Assembly: GCF_033963835.1 (NCBI RefSeq)
Contig: NZ_JAXBME010000003.1
Span: 1 to 64,000, forward strand
Reading direction: 5' to 3'
Origin: Cytobacillus sp. IB215665
GTDB lineage: Bacteria; Bacillota; Bacilli; Bacillales; SM2101
Length of the DNA: 64,000 bases
Part shown: in pieces, positions 23,068-32,910 of the stretch
Numbering within the stretch: the first letter of the stretch is position 1
How the letters are laid out: each line of letters opens with the position of its first letter
Program-made: the position numbers and the translations under genes
Notes under the pieces: generated by a model
Told to the model about the DNA's origin: nothing
The model's database searches: none
Seen by the model: the letters and a program-made list of their open reading frames with translations, nothing else

Positions 23068-24066
23068 TTAATCATTTCTTATATATATGGATGGTTTAGG
23101 TAAAGGGTCAGTTGAAGCAATCATTATTACCTTTTCTTCCTTAAGTATTTCTTGATCAAATTCGGCAGTATCGTTCGCTTTTATTTCTTTTGTTTTCTCT
23201 GAGTCTTCTTTCACATTGTCAACTTTATCCAAATCAATAACTTTATCTGATGACAAACTACTTAATTGCTCTGTTGCATCGTTAGTCTTATTTTGAGTAT
23301 TATTCGTTTTTAACTCTGGTGATTTTTCTACATAGCGATCTTTACCATTTTCATCATTAAATAATTGTTGTAAACCTTTTTTTGATTGCTGTTTGCTGCT
23401 CTGGTTTTCATCATCCTCGATTTGTCCCTTCGTATCTTTATCAATTGGATGTGTTATTTCTTCAACAAGCTTTCCAGATGATCCTTCATCTTTCCCTTCC
23501 TTTAAATCATTGTTGTTACTTGTATTAAAAATAGGGTATTCACCGAATTCTTCTTCTAAAAGAATACGATATAACGCCTTCTTAGATCCCTTGCGCCTGT
23601 TCTTTCCTTTATCTTCATGGCTATGACTACTTTCTTCCATCACTTGGAAATTATCCGAATCCTTTTCATGACTATTGAACTCCTCATGCCCTTCTGTAAT
23701 TGTATCTCCCTTAGCCGTGATCTCTTCTGTGTCGACACTTTCTTCCAAAGCAGTTATTTCATTACCGATTCCATCTAGTTGCTCGTTCTTTATACCTGAT
23801 TCCACATCACTGTTTTCTTGGATTACCATATCATCTGTCACTGTATTTACTGTCGGGTATTCCTGCAGGATTACTCCTTCTAGTGAGGATAAATGATTTT
23901 TTACGGCTAATTCATTTAAGACAATTTGATCTATATTATCAAGAATTTGTTCATACTCTGAAATACTCCATCCCATCGGTCCGGGTGGTGAAAATGTAAA
24001 TTTTGCTAAATCAAGTTTTGGGATCTTATTCGCTTTGTCAGACTGATTTTCAACCACATCATTCAC
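23068..24066 (-). CDS. Acidic low-complexity protein of the cotSA-cotS unit
   Basis: A 332-residue protein. The first 60 residues may form a defined module (LAKFTFSPPGPMGWSISEYE, then a helical DNIDQIVLNELAVKNHLSS); the rest is Glu/Asp/Ser/Asn-rich with scattered Lys patches and looks disordered, ending TDPLPKPSIYIRND. The GTG start lies within the last codons of cotS (8-base overlap), so translation is coupled. Third place after cotSA and cotS suggests a coat component working with CotS; whether it corresponds to B. subtilis YtxO I cannot establish. No enzyme motif. Confidence 0.7.
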   Translation of the reverse strand: MNDVVENQSDKANKIPKLDLAKFTFSPPGPMGWSISEYEQILDNIDQIVLNELAVKNHLSSLEGVILQEYPTVNTVTDDMVIQENSDVESGIKNEQLDGIGNEITALEESVDTEEITAKGDTITEGHEEFNSHEKDSDNFQVMEESSHSHEDKGKNRRKGSKKALYRILLEEEFGEYPIFNTSNNNDLKEGKDEGSSGKLVEEITHPIDKDTKGQIEDDENQSSKQQSKKGLQQLFNDENGKDRYVEKSPELKTNNTQNKTNDATEQLSSLSSDKVIDLDKVDNVKEDSEKTKEIKANDTAEFDQEILKEEKVIMIASTDPLPKPSIYIRND

Positions 24067-25117
24067 CTCCGTTTCCTTCTGTTATACTATTAATTATTTC
24101 TCGGTACTGACGTAAAAATTGTTCTTTTGAATCTTCCACCGCAATAATATTTTGTAACGCCCAAATATATTTTTCATCACCCCAGGATCTTTTTTGGCTT
24201 AAATAGTATTTGTGTATAATAGAACAGAATAAATACGGAAATTCTAAGTCGACCCATAATACTTTATATTGATCTGGAGTTAACGGATTAACAGCTTCAT
24301 ATGAGCGTAGTAACTCAACAGCTAGATCAGTATCCCATACCGATAATTTTTTCATTAATTTATTTAACAGGATGCGTAAATCTCGTGATGGTAAATCATA
24401 CGTAATCGAATGAAGCTCTCTCATAAATGGGGCTCCATCAATTTCTGTAAATCTAGCTAGTGTAAAATCCTGTTGACAGTAGCTCCTTTCCTCAATTGAA
24501 TTCTTTGTCCATTGGTCGTACTGACCATTATCGAGAGCTCTTAATGCATTTTGTCCTCGTTCAAGCATTTTGTCCGCATACATTAAAAATAATTTAGAAA
24601 ATTCGTCCTCAGGATAAGACTGTGCTAACTGCTTATTACCTGCTAATTCTTGCAATTTCCATCTGTATAATTTATGCCACTTGTCAAGTCTACTGCGTTT
24701 TTTACTTTCCGAGGCTGGAATATACCCTTTTGAAGAAATATGAAATTGTGCTGCAAAAGCAAATGTTTTCTTCATCTGATCCTTGTTGTAATAAATCATT
24801 TCATTTCCTACCACTTTATCGTATAACACATATGAAAAATTTTTTGCCCCGATACAAATTGCACCGTTTGTTGTTTTATGAATTGGTGTGATAGACAAGC
24901 CATTTTTATATAGATGATCATGTGCTCCAGCGATAAACAACATTCTTCTCGGTTTCATTTGTGCCTGTTTCAGTATTTTTATACCATCATTTGTCTTTAC
25001 TTCCCAAGTTGTCCTTCCACTCCGACTTTCGATGAGATGAACATCTAATATATCAAATGGATAGAACTGTAACACTCGGTTCAAATAAGAGATGTCTTCA
25101 GTATGCTGTTGTTCCAA
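24059..25117 (-). CDS. cotS: Spore coat protein CotS (kinase-like fold)
   Basis: A 352-residue protein of the CotS/HSK kinase-like family (APH fold). Recognisable blocks are EVKTNDGIKILKQAQMKPRR near residue 40, FAAQFHISSKGYIP near 125, YCQQDFTLARF near 218 (the position of the catalytic-loop HxD in active kinases, here QQD) and SITYDLPSRDLRILLNKLMK near 240. The usual catalytic HQD reads QQD, so activity is doubtful, whereas CotI at 26537 keeps HQD. The TTG start has AAAGGGTG upstream. It lies 48 bases downstream of cotSA; the pair matches the B. subtilis cotSA-cotS arrangement. Confidence 0.9.
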   Translation of the reverse strand: MEQQHTEDISYLNRVLQFYPFDILDVHLIESRSGRTTWEVKTNDGIKILKQAQMKPRRMLFIAGAHDHLYKNGLSITPIHKTTNGAICIGAKNFSYVLYDKVVGNEMIYYNKDQMKKTFAFAAQFHISSKGYIPASESKKRSRLDKWHKLYRWKLQELAGNKQLAQSYPEDEFSKLFLMYADKMLERGQNALRALDNGQYDQWTKNSIEERSYCQQDFTLARFTEIDGAPFMRELHSITYDLPSRDLRILLNKLMKKLSVWDTDLAVELLRSYEAVNPLTPDQYKVLWVDLEFPYLFCSIIHKYYLSQKRSWGDEKYIWALQNIIAVEDSKEQFLRQYREIINSITEGNGGE

Positions 25118-25165
25118 ATACTTTCACCCTTTCAAAAGAGGATTCGTGTTACTTGGTGAATTAGC

Positions 25166-26296
25166 TCATGCTTGTTCATACACATGTAACAAATTCCCTG
25201 CTACTCTATTCCAGTTAAAGTCACGCTCAACGATTGAACGACCATATTTACCCATGCTCCTACGCGTATTTACGTCATTTAACAATAGGTTGATTTTCTT
25301 TGCATATTCAATAGGGTTTTCAAAATCATCAATGATATAACCATTCTTACCTTCCTCAATGACTTCTGGATTTCCACCACGCTTACTCGTGATAATTGGT
25401 AAACCAGCAGCCATCGCTTCATAATGTACACGCGCAAGCGGCTCTTGCCATTGTGAAGAACAGACAAACACATCTGACATCGCATATAACTCTGGAATAT
25501 TCTTCGGTCGCACAAACTTAATAAACGTCACATGCTCTTTGTACATGGCACCAAAAGTATATAAATGACGTACATAATTGTTAACATTATCGTCTCCGAA
25601 CCATTTGGACCCAATAAAAACCATCATGATATCTGGATGTTTGTCAATAATGTGCGGCAAAGCTTGAAGGAGTAGATGTGGACCTTTAACTTTACTTAAA
25701 CGACCTACGAATAAGACAATTTTTCTACCTTGTAAATTTAATTCGTCACGAATTCGATTTCTCGTACTCTTACCATTTCCTGTCCATGCTGGATGATAGT
25801 GGTCTATATCTACTCCTGAATAAACAGTCGATGTTTTGTTTACTGCTTCTGGAAATCGAGATGTAATAGTTTTTCCAATAAAATTACTAACTGTAACGAT
25901 TTTTGAAACATTTTGAATACAATCTAGTCCCTCTACGTCAGTCATTTTTTCATAATCAAACATTTCATTGTGCACACTTAAGACAAATTTAGTTTGGGGT
26001 GAAGCAGTAGCTAGAATTTTTATCCAATTTGGACGATTACATAAATGTATGACATCATAATTTTCAGCTTTAATATGAGCTTCGATTTGCTCAACATATT
26101 GATCTGCACTAAACCGAACATACTTCACACCATTTGTTTGTTCAAAATCAAGTAATTCAGGGTCTGTAATTGAAATAACTGTCACATCATGCTTTTGAGC
26201 AATAATTGACGCAACCGATTGTAGATATATTTGAATCGCTCCACCTCGTATAGCAGGTACAGGTAGTTTCTCTGTAGCGATTAAAGCTATTTTCAT
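25166..26296 (-). CDS. cotSA: Spore coat glycosyltransferase CotSA
   Basis: A 376-residue family 4 glycosyltransferase that aligns from end to end, by memory, with B. subtilis CotSA: KIALIATEKLPVPAIRGGAI at the start, LSVHNEMFDYEKMTDVEG near 118, VGRLSKVKGPHLLLQALPHI near 198 and QEPLARVHYEAMAAGLPIIT near 300. It sits in the spore coat and is thought to glycosylate a surface component. The ATG at 26296 is preferred, with GGAGG 6 bases upstream; the annotated-looking TTG two codons earlier is too close. Divergent from cotI. Confidence 0.93.
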   Translation of the reverse strand: MKIALIATEKLPVPAIRGGAIQIYLQSVASIIAQKHDVTVISITDPELLDFEQTNGVKYVRFSADQYVEQIEAHIKAENYDVIHLCNRPNWIKILATASPQTKFVLSVHNEMFDYEKMTDVEGLDCIQNVSKIVTVSNFIGKTITSRFPEAVNKTSTVYSGVDIDHYHPAWTGNGKSTRNRIRDELNLQGRKIVLFVGRLSKVKGPHLLLQALPHIIDKHPDIMMVFIGSKWFGDDNVNNYVRHLYTFGAMYKEHVTFIKFVRPKNIPELYAMSDVFVCSSQWQEPLARVHYEAMAAGLPIITSKRGGNPEVIEEGKNGYIIDDFENPIEYAKKINLLLNDVNTRRSMGKYGRSIVERDFNWNRVAGNLLHVYEQA

Positions 26297-26508
26297 AATC
26301 AACCTCCATTCATTTACGCTTAGTAAAATTGAGATAAACTATCCTTATTTATTTATGATACGAGTTTGTAAGGACCGTTGTTCCTAATTACTTTTCATTT
26401 TTTAAAATGTAGGCACGTTACCTGATTACATTGAAAAAGGCTAGAACTAGGAAAATACCTATTTTTTTATGAAACTGAGAAAAATGTTGGCAACTTATGT
26501 TGGATAAC

Positions 26509-26517
26509 CATACATTA
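26509..26517 (+). promoter_or_regulatory. Candidate mother-cell promoter -10 of cotI (CATACATTA)
   Basis: CATACATTA fits the CATAnnnTA -10 of sigma K and nearly fits sigma E; it lies about 20 bases before the cotI start. No clear -35 was found, and the distance to the ATG is short. Confidence 0.25.
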
Positions 26518-26524
26518 ATCATAG

Positions 26525-27625
<1,101 letters not shown>

Positions 27626-27629
27626 CAAA

Positions 27630-27658
27630 AGCTCTAAATGTCTACACGACAATTAGAG
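27630..27658 (-). terminator. Terminator of cotO (possibly also cotI)
   Basis: AGCTCTAAAT pairs with AATTAGAGCT. On the minus strand it is followed by TTTTGTTATATT; on the plus strand there is no T-run. Confidence 0.6.
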
Positions 27659-27672
27659 CTCCCACCATACAG

Positions 27673-28128
27673 CTACGACAACCCTAGCATCGTAATTAAT
27701 TCAACTTCATCGATATTAATCGTAATTGTTTCACCAGTATCCATCAAATGCATTGAAATTTTTTCATCCGTTTGTTCAATAATCGTACCTTCAAACATAT
27801 CATTGATCGTTTTGATTTTACATTTTACACGTGGTAGTTGTTTTGGTGGATTTGCTAAAAATTTCACTTTTTCTACTAGATCCATTTCTTTAAAGGGTTT
27901 AATTGAAGATTTCTTAGCATATTTTCTTTTTTCTATTACATTTTCAGTATGTTCTATTTTTTCAACACTATCTTTGTTATCGATTTTATTTATGGCATTT
28001 TCATTTATAGATTCACTATTATCCACCTTTGCTATAAATGTTTTTTGCATAGATGATTCAATTGTACTTAAGTTTGGTTGTATAATATACATAAATGGTG
28101 TATTTTTAATTTTTTGTTTTTCTTTCAT
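27673..28128 (-). CDS. cotO: Spore coat protein CotO (YjbX) family
   Basis: A 151-residue protein. The head matches CotO-family starts (FMYIIQPNL, then a SMQKTF segment), the middle is charged and variable, and the C-terminus carries the conserved block LVEKVKFLANPPKQLPRVKC followed by a beta-barrel-like tail ending VELITMLGLS. CotO is a late coat morphogenetic protein needed for outer coat and crust assembly. It neighbours fabI exactly as yjbX neighbours fabI (yjbW) in B. subtilis. AAGGGGTG precedes the ATG. A plus-strand open frame on the same stretch is a shadow. Confidence 0.85.
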   Translation of the reverse strand: MKEKQKIKNTPFMYIIQPNLSTIESSMQKTFIAKVDNSESINENAINKIDNKDSVEKIEHTENVIEKRKYAKKSSIKPFKEMDLVEKVKFLANPPKQLPRVKCKIKTINDMFEGTIIEQTDEKISMHLMDTGETITINIDEVELITMLGLS

Positions 28129-28207
28129 GCTCTTTCACCCCTTAGTTCGATTTCCATCAATATATATTTATGCACTTCGTACAACAAATTACCTAAAAAT
28201 TCATGAA

Positions 28208-28241
28208 AAAAACCTTCTTTTCATTTGAAAAGAAGGTTTTT
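28208..28241. terminator. Strong bidirectional terminator between fabI and cotO
   Basis: AAAAACCTTCTTTTC pairs perfectly with GAAAAGAAGGTTTTT around a 4-base ATTT loop. It ends the minus-strand fabI transcript. Confidence 0.85.
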
Positions 28242-28293
28242 AATACGATATATACTTTTGATTATCAATTTATAAACTATTTTTTATATTGAT

Positions 28294-29070
28294 TTACCTT
28301 GCTAGGATGTGATATCCGGAATCTACGTGGATATTTTCACCAGTAATACCTCTTGAAAAGTCACTGAATAAAAACGTAGCTGTGTCACCAACCTCTTCTT
28401 GTGTTGTTGTCCGACGAAGAGGTGCACGTTCTTCAATTTCTTTTAGAATAGAGTTAAAATCGCTTACACCTTTTGCTGACAATGTTCGGATTGGTCCAGC
28501 GGAAATTGCATTAACACGTATACCATATTTCCCTAAGTCATTTGCTAAATATTTCACACTGGCTTCAAGTGATGCTTTTGCAACACCCATCACATTATAG
28601 TTTGAGACGACACGTTCTCCACCTAAATAAGTTAAAGTAATAATGCTTCCACCTTCTGTCATAAGGTCCTTTGCTTCTTTTGCAACAGCTGTTAAAGAGT
28701 ATGAACTAATGTTATGTGATAATAAAAAGCCGTCCCGAGATGTATTAAGAAAATCTCCAGTTAGCTCTTCTTTATTTGCAAACGCTATACAGTGAGCAAC
28801 CCCATGTATAGTACCAACTTCATCTTTTATCTTGCTGAAACAATTAGCAACCTCTTCATCGTTTGTAACATCGCAAGGTAAGACGAGTGTATCATTCCCT
28901 TCCAACGTGTCAGCAAGATCACGAACATTTTTCTCTAAACGCTCACCTGCAAATGTAAAAATAAGTCTTGCACCAGCATTATGAAGTGAACGAGCGATGC
29001 CCCATGCTATGCTACGTTTATTTGCAACGCCCATTACAACGTATGTACGTCCTTTTAAAGAAAAAGACAT
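28294..29070 (-). CDS. fabI: Enoyl-[acyl-carrier-protein] reductase FabI
   Basis: A 258-residue short-chain dehydrogenase that reduces trans-2-enoyl-ACP in fatty acid elongation, the triclosan target. The cofactor loop is VVMGVANKRSIAWGIARSL at residues 11-29, and the catalytic Tyr-x6-Lys is in YNVMGVAKAS near residue 156. Full length. GGAGGG lies 9 bases before the ATG. A FapR operator is centred about 36 bases upstream. It is a monocistronic unit with its own terminator. Confidence 0.95.
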   Translation of the reverse strand: MSFSLKGRTYVVMGVANKRSIAWGIARSLHNAGARLIFTFAGERLEKNVRDLADTLEGNDTLVLPCDVTNDEEVANCFSKIKDEVGTIHGVAHCIAFANKEELTGDFLNTSRDGFLLSHNISSYSLTAVAKEAKDLMTEGGSIITLTYLGGERVVSNYNVMGVAKASLEASVKYLANDLGKYGIRVNAISAGPIRTLSAKGVSDFNSILKEIEERAPLRRTTTQEEVGDTATFLFSDFSRGITGENIHVDSGYHILAR

Positions 29071-29096
29071 GTATATCCCTCCTGAATTATTACAAG

Positions 29097-29116
29097 TTAT
29101 TAGTACCTAGTAATAA
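29097..29116. promoter_or_regulatory. FapR operator of fabI
   Basis: TTATTAGTACCTAGTAATAA is a near-perfect palindrome matching the TTAGTACC-type FapR box found before fatty acid synthesis genes in Bacillus. A TATACT -10-like element lies next to it on the minus strand (29121-29126), so FapR would block initiation or elongation until malonyl-CoA binds. Confidence 0.75.
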
Positions 29117-29166
29117 AAATAGTATAACATATTTTTAATCACATTCATAATATATTTGTTATAAGC

Positions 29167-29257
29167 AAAGGGTCAGCTTCGTATACCCTATGGTCTGTAT
29201 CATTTATTGCATAAAGCATAATGGACACAGTATATAGAGTATAGATTCAGACCCTTT
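29167..29257. repeat. Inverted repeat upstream of fabI
   Basis: AAAGGGTC (29167-29174) and GACCCTTT (29250-29257) close a 75-base loop; on the plus strand TT and ATATT follow. It lies between the antiporter stop and the fabI promoter. It may terminate the antiporter transcript, though the U-tract is on the wrong strand. Confidence 0.4.
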
Positions 29258-29287
29258 TTATATTAATCAATATTTGCCATAACTTTA

Positions 29288-31141
29288 TTATTCACCAAAT
29301 TCAAGTACTCTTCTTAACTCTTCAACATACTCTCGTGACCCTGTTACAATGAGCCTGTCTCCCATTTTCAGTTCAGTATCCCCATGCGGTACGATTGAAT
29401 CTTTTCCTCTAAACATTCGAACGAAAATCACATCACCAGTAAATGGAAAATTACGCAGCATTAAACCATCGTATTTAAGATTATTCATATTGATTTGGTA
29501 TAACGCAGTATCTTGATTAGTTAAGATATTCATAACACTTGGAGACTCAATTAATGCCTTTAATAAGGCTTTCGTCGATAAGAATACCGAGAAAACATCG
29601 ACATTTCTTGCCTTTAGCTCCTCGTCTAAGTTCGGTGACTCTACCCTCGCAATTACACGATCCACACCATACTCTTTTGCAAAGATGGCTACTTCAGCAT
29701 TTATTGTTTCTTCACCAGTTGTTGCTACAAAAATATCTACATCAAATACATCTAGATTCTTTAATGATTCAATAGAATAGTCAGATACTTCAACAATCTC
29801 AAACAATGAATCAGCAATTTTCTTCTCAATTTTCTCTTGTGTAACATGATACAAAGTTGACTCATATAAAGCTGGGTTTAATTCTCGTGTCACAGTTAGA
29901 GTATGTTGATTCGCTCCAATAAAGGCAACCTTTAATTTACGCATTTCTCCTTCTTGTACTGGGAAGATCTTTTTAAATGCAATTGGAGAAACAACACTTG
30001 TTATAACTGCTACTAAAATAAATGCATCTGACATTTGTTGACTAATAATTTCCATCCGAACACCAATTGTTCCTGCGGCAATTACTAAGGACAAAGTTGA
30101 TGTTAGAAGAAAACCAGAAGCAAGAACTGTTTTTCGATCATACCAAATTCTTAATATGTAAATAGGGATTATTTTTGAGATAAACAAAGCTCCTAACAAT
30201 AACGGAATAAACAATAACAATTTAGGATGTTCAAATAAGGACCATATGTCTAAATTTACCCCGACCATGACGAAAAAAATTGGTATTAAAAAGCCATAAC
30301 CGAAAGAATCTAATTTATGGACTAGATCTGCATTTGGTGCTAAAAGGGAAACAAGTACCCCAGCTAAAAATGCTCCTAATATATTTTCTGCACCAATTGT
30401 TTCAGATAATGCCACTAAAACAATAATTAATGCAAATACCGCCCGGGTGCCAATCTGAATTGTTCCTTTAGACATAGTTTCAAGAAAAGATTGGTTACGG
30501 AAATATTTCCCTAATAAATAAAAGATAACCCCAACACCAAACAAGATCAGTAATAGCCATGTGCTACCCTGTCCAGTATCATAAATAGAGACAAAGACAG
30601 CTAATAAAATCATTGTCACTAAGTCTGCAATGACAGCTACTAACAGGATCGTTTGCCCGATTGACGATTTCATAATTTGAACGTCTTTGAGTGTAGGAAC
30701 GACCACGCCTAGGGAGATTGTAGAAATAATTAATGTCATTAAAAATGCATTTTCAATGATACCAAACCAGACAAATATGTATGATAGAACTAAGGATATG
30801 CCAAAAACACCTACAAAAATAAGAAATCCAACAAGAAATGGATTTGGTGCATCTTTTCCACTGCTCAATTTTTCCTTCTTTTTACTCCCAGCAAATGCTG
30901 AGAAGTCAATTTCTAGACCACTTAAAAACATTAAAAAGATGAAGCCTAACATCGATAGCGTTTCTAACCACATGTCAGGATGTACGATATTAAACCCACT
31001 TTTTCCAATAATAAGACCCATCACAATTTCTGCAACGACCAACGGAATGAGATTCAATCGTAGTCTATGAAGTAAAATTGGAGTTAAAAATGCAATGATT
31101 ATTACGATAACTAGTGAAGTAACAGAAGCATGTTGCTCCAT
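29288..31141 (-). CDS. CPA2 family cation:proton antiporter with TrkA domains (YjbQ-like)
   Basis: A 617-residue protein. Residues 1 to about 390 form a 12-13 helix Na+/H+ exchanger domain (GLIIGKSGFNIVHPDM; LSLVIAAGTIG); then an RCK/TrkA-N domain (KVAFIGANQHTLTVTREL near 405) and a TrkA-C domain (LKMGDRLIVTGSREYVEELR) at the end. The layout equals B. subtilis YjbQ and KefB-type systems. It should exchange K+ or Na+ for protons under nucleotide or ligand control. It starts 17 bases past the mgtE stop, so the two form an operon. Confidence 0.9.
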   Translation of the reverse strand: MEQHASVTSLVIVIIIAFLTPILLHRLRLNLIPLVVAEIVMGLIIGKSGFNIVHPDMWLETLSMLGFIFLMFLSGLEIDFSAFAGSKKKEKLSSGKDAPNPFLVGFLIFVGVFGISLVLSYIFVWFGIIENAFLMTLIISTISLGVVVPTLKDVQIMKSSIGQTILLVAVIADLVTMILLAVFVSIYDTGQGSTWLLLILFGVGVIFYLLGKYFRNQSFLETMSKGTIQIGTRAVFALIIVLVALSETIGAENILGAFLAGVLVSLLAPNADLVHKLDSFGYGFLIPIFFVMVGVNLDIWSLFEHPKLLLFIPLLLGALFISKIIPIYILRIWYDRKTVLASGFLLTSTLSLVIAAGTIGVRMEIISQQMSDAFILVAVITSVVSPIAFKKIFPVQEGEMRKLKVAFIGANQHTLTVTRELNPALYESTLYHVTQEKIEKKIADSLFEIVEVSDYSIESLKNLDVFDVDIFVATTGEETINAEVAIFAKEYGVDRVIARVESPNLDEELKARNVDVFSVFLSTKALLKALIESPSVMNILTNQDTALYQINMNNLKYDGLMLRNFPFTGDVIFVRMFRGKDSIVPHGDTELKMGDRLIVTGSREYVEELRRVLEFGE

Positions 31142-31158
31142 ATATTATTCCTGCCTTT

Positions 31159-32529
31159 CTAAAGTAAATAGCTCATAAATAGTGTTGCCATTCCAAAATA
31201 AATTAAAATACTTAATATGTCATTGATAGTAGTAATAAATGGACCAGATGCTACAGCTGGATCTATTTTTAACCTGTGCATAATTAAGGGTACTAATGCA
31301 CCTGCAATCGTTGCTACAATTAAGGTCGCTAAAATTGACAGTCCGACGAGAATACCTAAAAATATATTATGTTGCCAAAAATATACGATTATTGTAACAA
31401 GTACTCCACACGTAACGCCAGTTATTAGTCCAGTTCCTGCTTCACGGATAAGTAATTTCCATTTATTCTCATGCTCATGCTCTCCTGTAGCAATACCTCT
31501 CACTGCAACCGCTAATGCCTGTGTTCCGGTATTACCTGCCATCCCTGCAATGAGCGGAATAAACATAGCCAAGATTGCCACTTGTTCAAGCGTTTTTTCA
31601 AATTTCCCGATGAGGTTAGCTGTCATCATTCCTAAAAAAAGTAAAATAATCAACCAAGGTAACCTTTTCCGTGCTGCAGTTAAGGGGTTTTTGTCAAAAC
31701 TGTCTACGTCAGAAATAGCTGCTAATTTTGAATAATCTTCAGATGCTTCTTCATCCATTACGTCCATAATATCATCTACAGTGATAATCCCTAAAAGGTG
31801 ATTTCTAAAGTCTACCACAGGTACTGCTAAAAAGTTATAGTCCTTCATTTTTCTAGCTACTTCTTCTTGATCTTCTGCTACAGAAACTGCTAGCACACGA
31901 TCATACATCATATCTGCTATCATCGTTTCATCATGAGATATAATTAAATCCCTTAATGATATGACACCTACTAGTTGCTTCTCTTCATTGATCACATATA
32001 CATAGTAGATCGTTTCTGCACGCGGTGCTTCTTTTTTCAAAATATGCATCGCTGAACGAACAGTTTGATTTGCATGAATAGCAATAAATTCAGTTGTCAT
32101 AATACTACCAGCTGTAGATTCTTCGTAATGAAGTAATTCTTTAATTTCTCCAGCTGACTCGTCATCCATGATCGTTAAATAGCTAGCTGCCTGATCTTTA
32201 TCTATTTCATTCAACACGTCAACAGCATCATCTGCATACATTTCCGCAAGCATATTAGCAGCAAAGCTTGGATTCATCTCAGATAATATCCGTTGATAAT
32301 CTTCTTCTTCAATTTCAATGTTCTCGAAAATTGCAGCCATCTCTTTAGGTGATAAAAAACGATATAATAGCATTCTAACATTTTTGTCTAACTTCACGAA
32401 AAATTTGGCTTGATCATATGGATGTAAGTCAAAAAACTTTTCTCTAAAATATTCAATATTTTCTTCTAACAGTAACTGAATCAGTTCGTCAAAGTCTCTC
32501 AACGGGTCAAAGTTTTTATTATCACTCAT
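31159..32529 (-). CDS. mgtE: Magnesium transporter MgtE
   Basis: A 456-residue protein with the canonical order: MgtE N-terminal superhelical domain (LLYRFLSPKEMAAIFENIEI), two CBS domains (TEFIAIHANQTVRSAMHIL; NHLLGIITVDDIMDVMDEEA) and five C-terminal helices with the pore signature (IPLIAGMAGNTGTQALAVAV near residue 340). It imports Mg2+ and is gated by cytosolic Mg2+ through the N and CBS domains. GGGGG precedes the ATG. I saw no ykoK-type M-box riboswitch in the 380 bases upstream. Confidence 0.95.
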   Translation of the reverse strand: MSDNKNFDPLRDFDELIQLLLEENIEYFREKFFDLHPYDQAKFFVKLDKNVRMLLYRFLSPKEMAAIFENIEIEEEDYQRILSEMNPSFAANMLAEMYADDAVDVLNEIDKDQAASYLTIMDDESAGEIKELLHYEESTAGSIMTTEFIAIHANQTVRSAMHILKKEAPRAETIYYVYVINEEKQLVGVISLRDLIISHDETMIADMMYDRVLAVSVAEDQEEVARKMKDYNFLAVPVVDFRNHLLGIITVDDIMDVMDEEASEDYSKLAAISDVDSFDKNPLTAARKRLPWLIILLFLGMMTANLIGKFEKTLEQVAILAMFIPLIAGMAGNTGTQALAVAVRGIATGEHEHENKWKLLIREAGTGLITGVTCGVLVTIIVYFWQHNIFLGILVGLSILATLIVATIAGALVPLIMHRLKIDPAVASGPFITTINDILSILIYFGMATLFMSYLL

Positions 32530-32910
32530 TTTAGTTAACCCCCTCTCTATTCTAAAATCACAATCCCTTACATTTTTTAAATGTAAAATAAACCCACTTA
32601 ATATCTAAATATAAAATCTTATCTATAGGAGGATGCTCAAGTTAACAAAAATTATGATAAACTAATTACACTGAATGTTGACAGTACTTTTTTGGCAATA
32701 GCATTAACTAATCTATATTGTTAGTATAAGGAAAACGGTGGCCCGTTTTATTATTAAACACGTGTTAATACATCCTTACGATAGCAATAAGACTCACTAT
32801 TGTAACAGGAAAAATTTTTTATACACATTATACTAGCAAATGTATAGTAAAATGTCGCTAGTTATGTCAAAATATATCGAAGAGAGAATAACTAGAAGAA
32901 GGTTTATACA
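32530..32910. other. Divergent promoter region mgtE / rodA-like gene
   Basis: It contains no ORF, repeat copy or recognisable riboswitch. It must hold divergent promoters; AT-rich words such as TATACT and TATAGT occur, but no clean -35/-10 pair could be chosen. Confidence 0.4.

Noticed and set aside
27638-28228. 196-residue plus-strand frame opposite cotO
   Set aside because: It is antisense to the CotO-like gene, which has a family match, a ribosome site and synteny with fabI. The plus frame is hydrophobic by base composition only.
32530-32640. Possible M-box (ykoK) riboswitch upstream of mgtE
   Set aside because: I looked for the conserved M-box leader words and a terminator hairpin on the minus strand and found neither within 380 bases.
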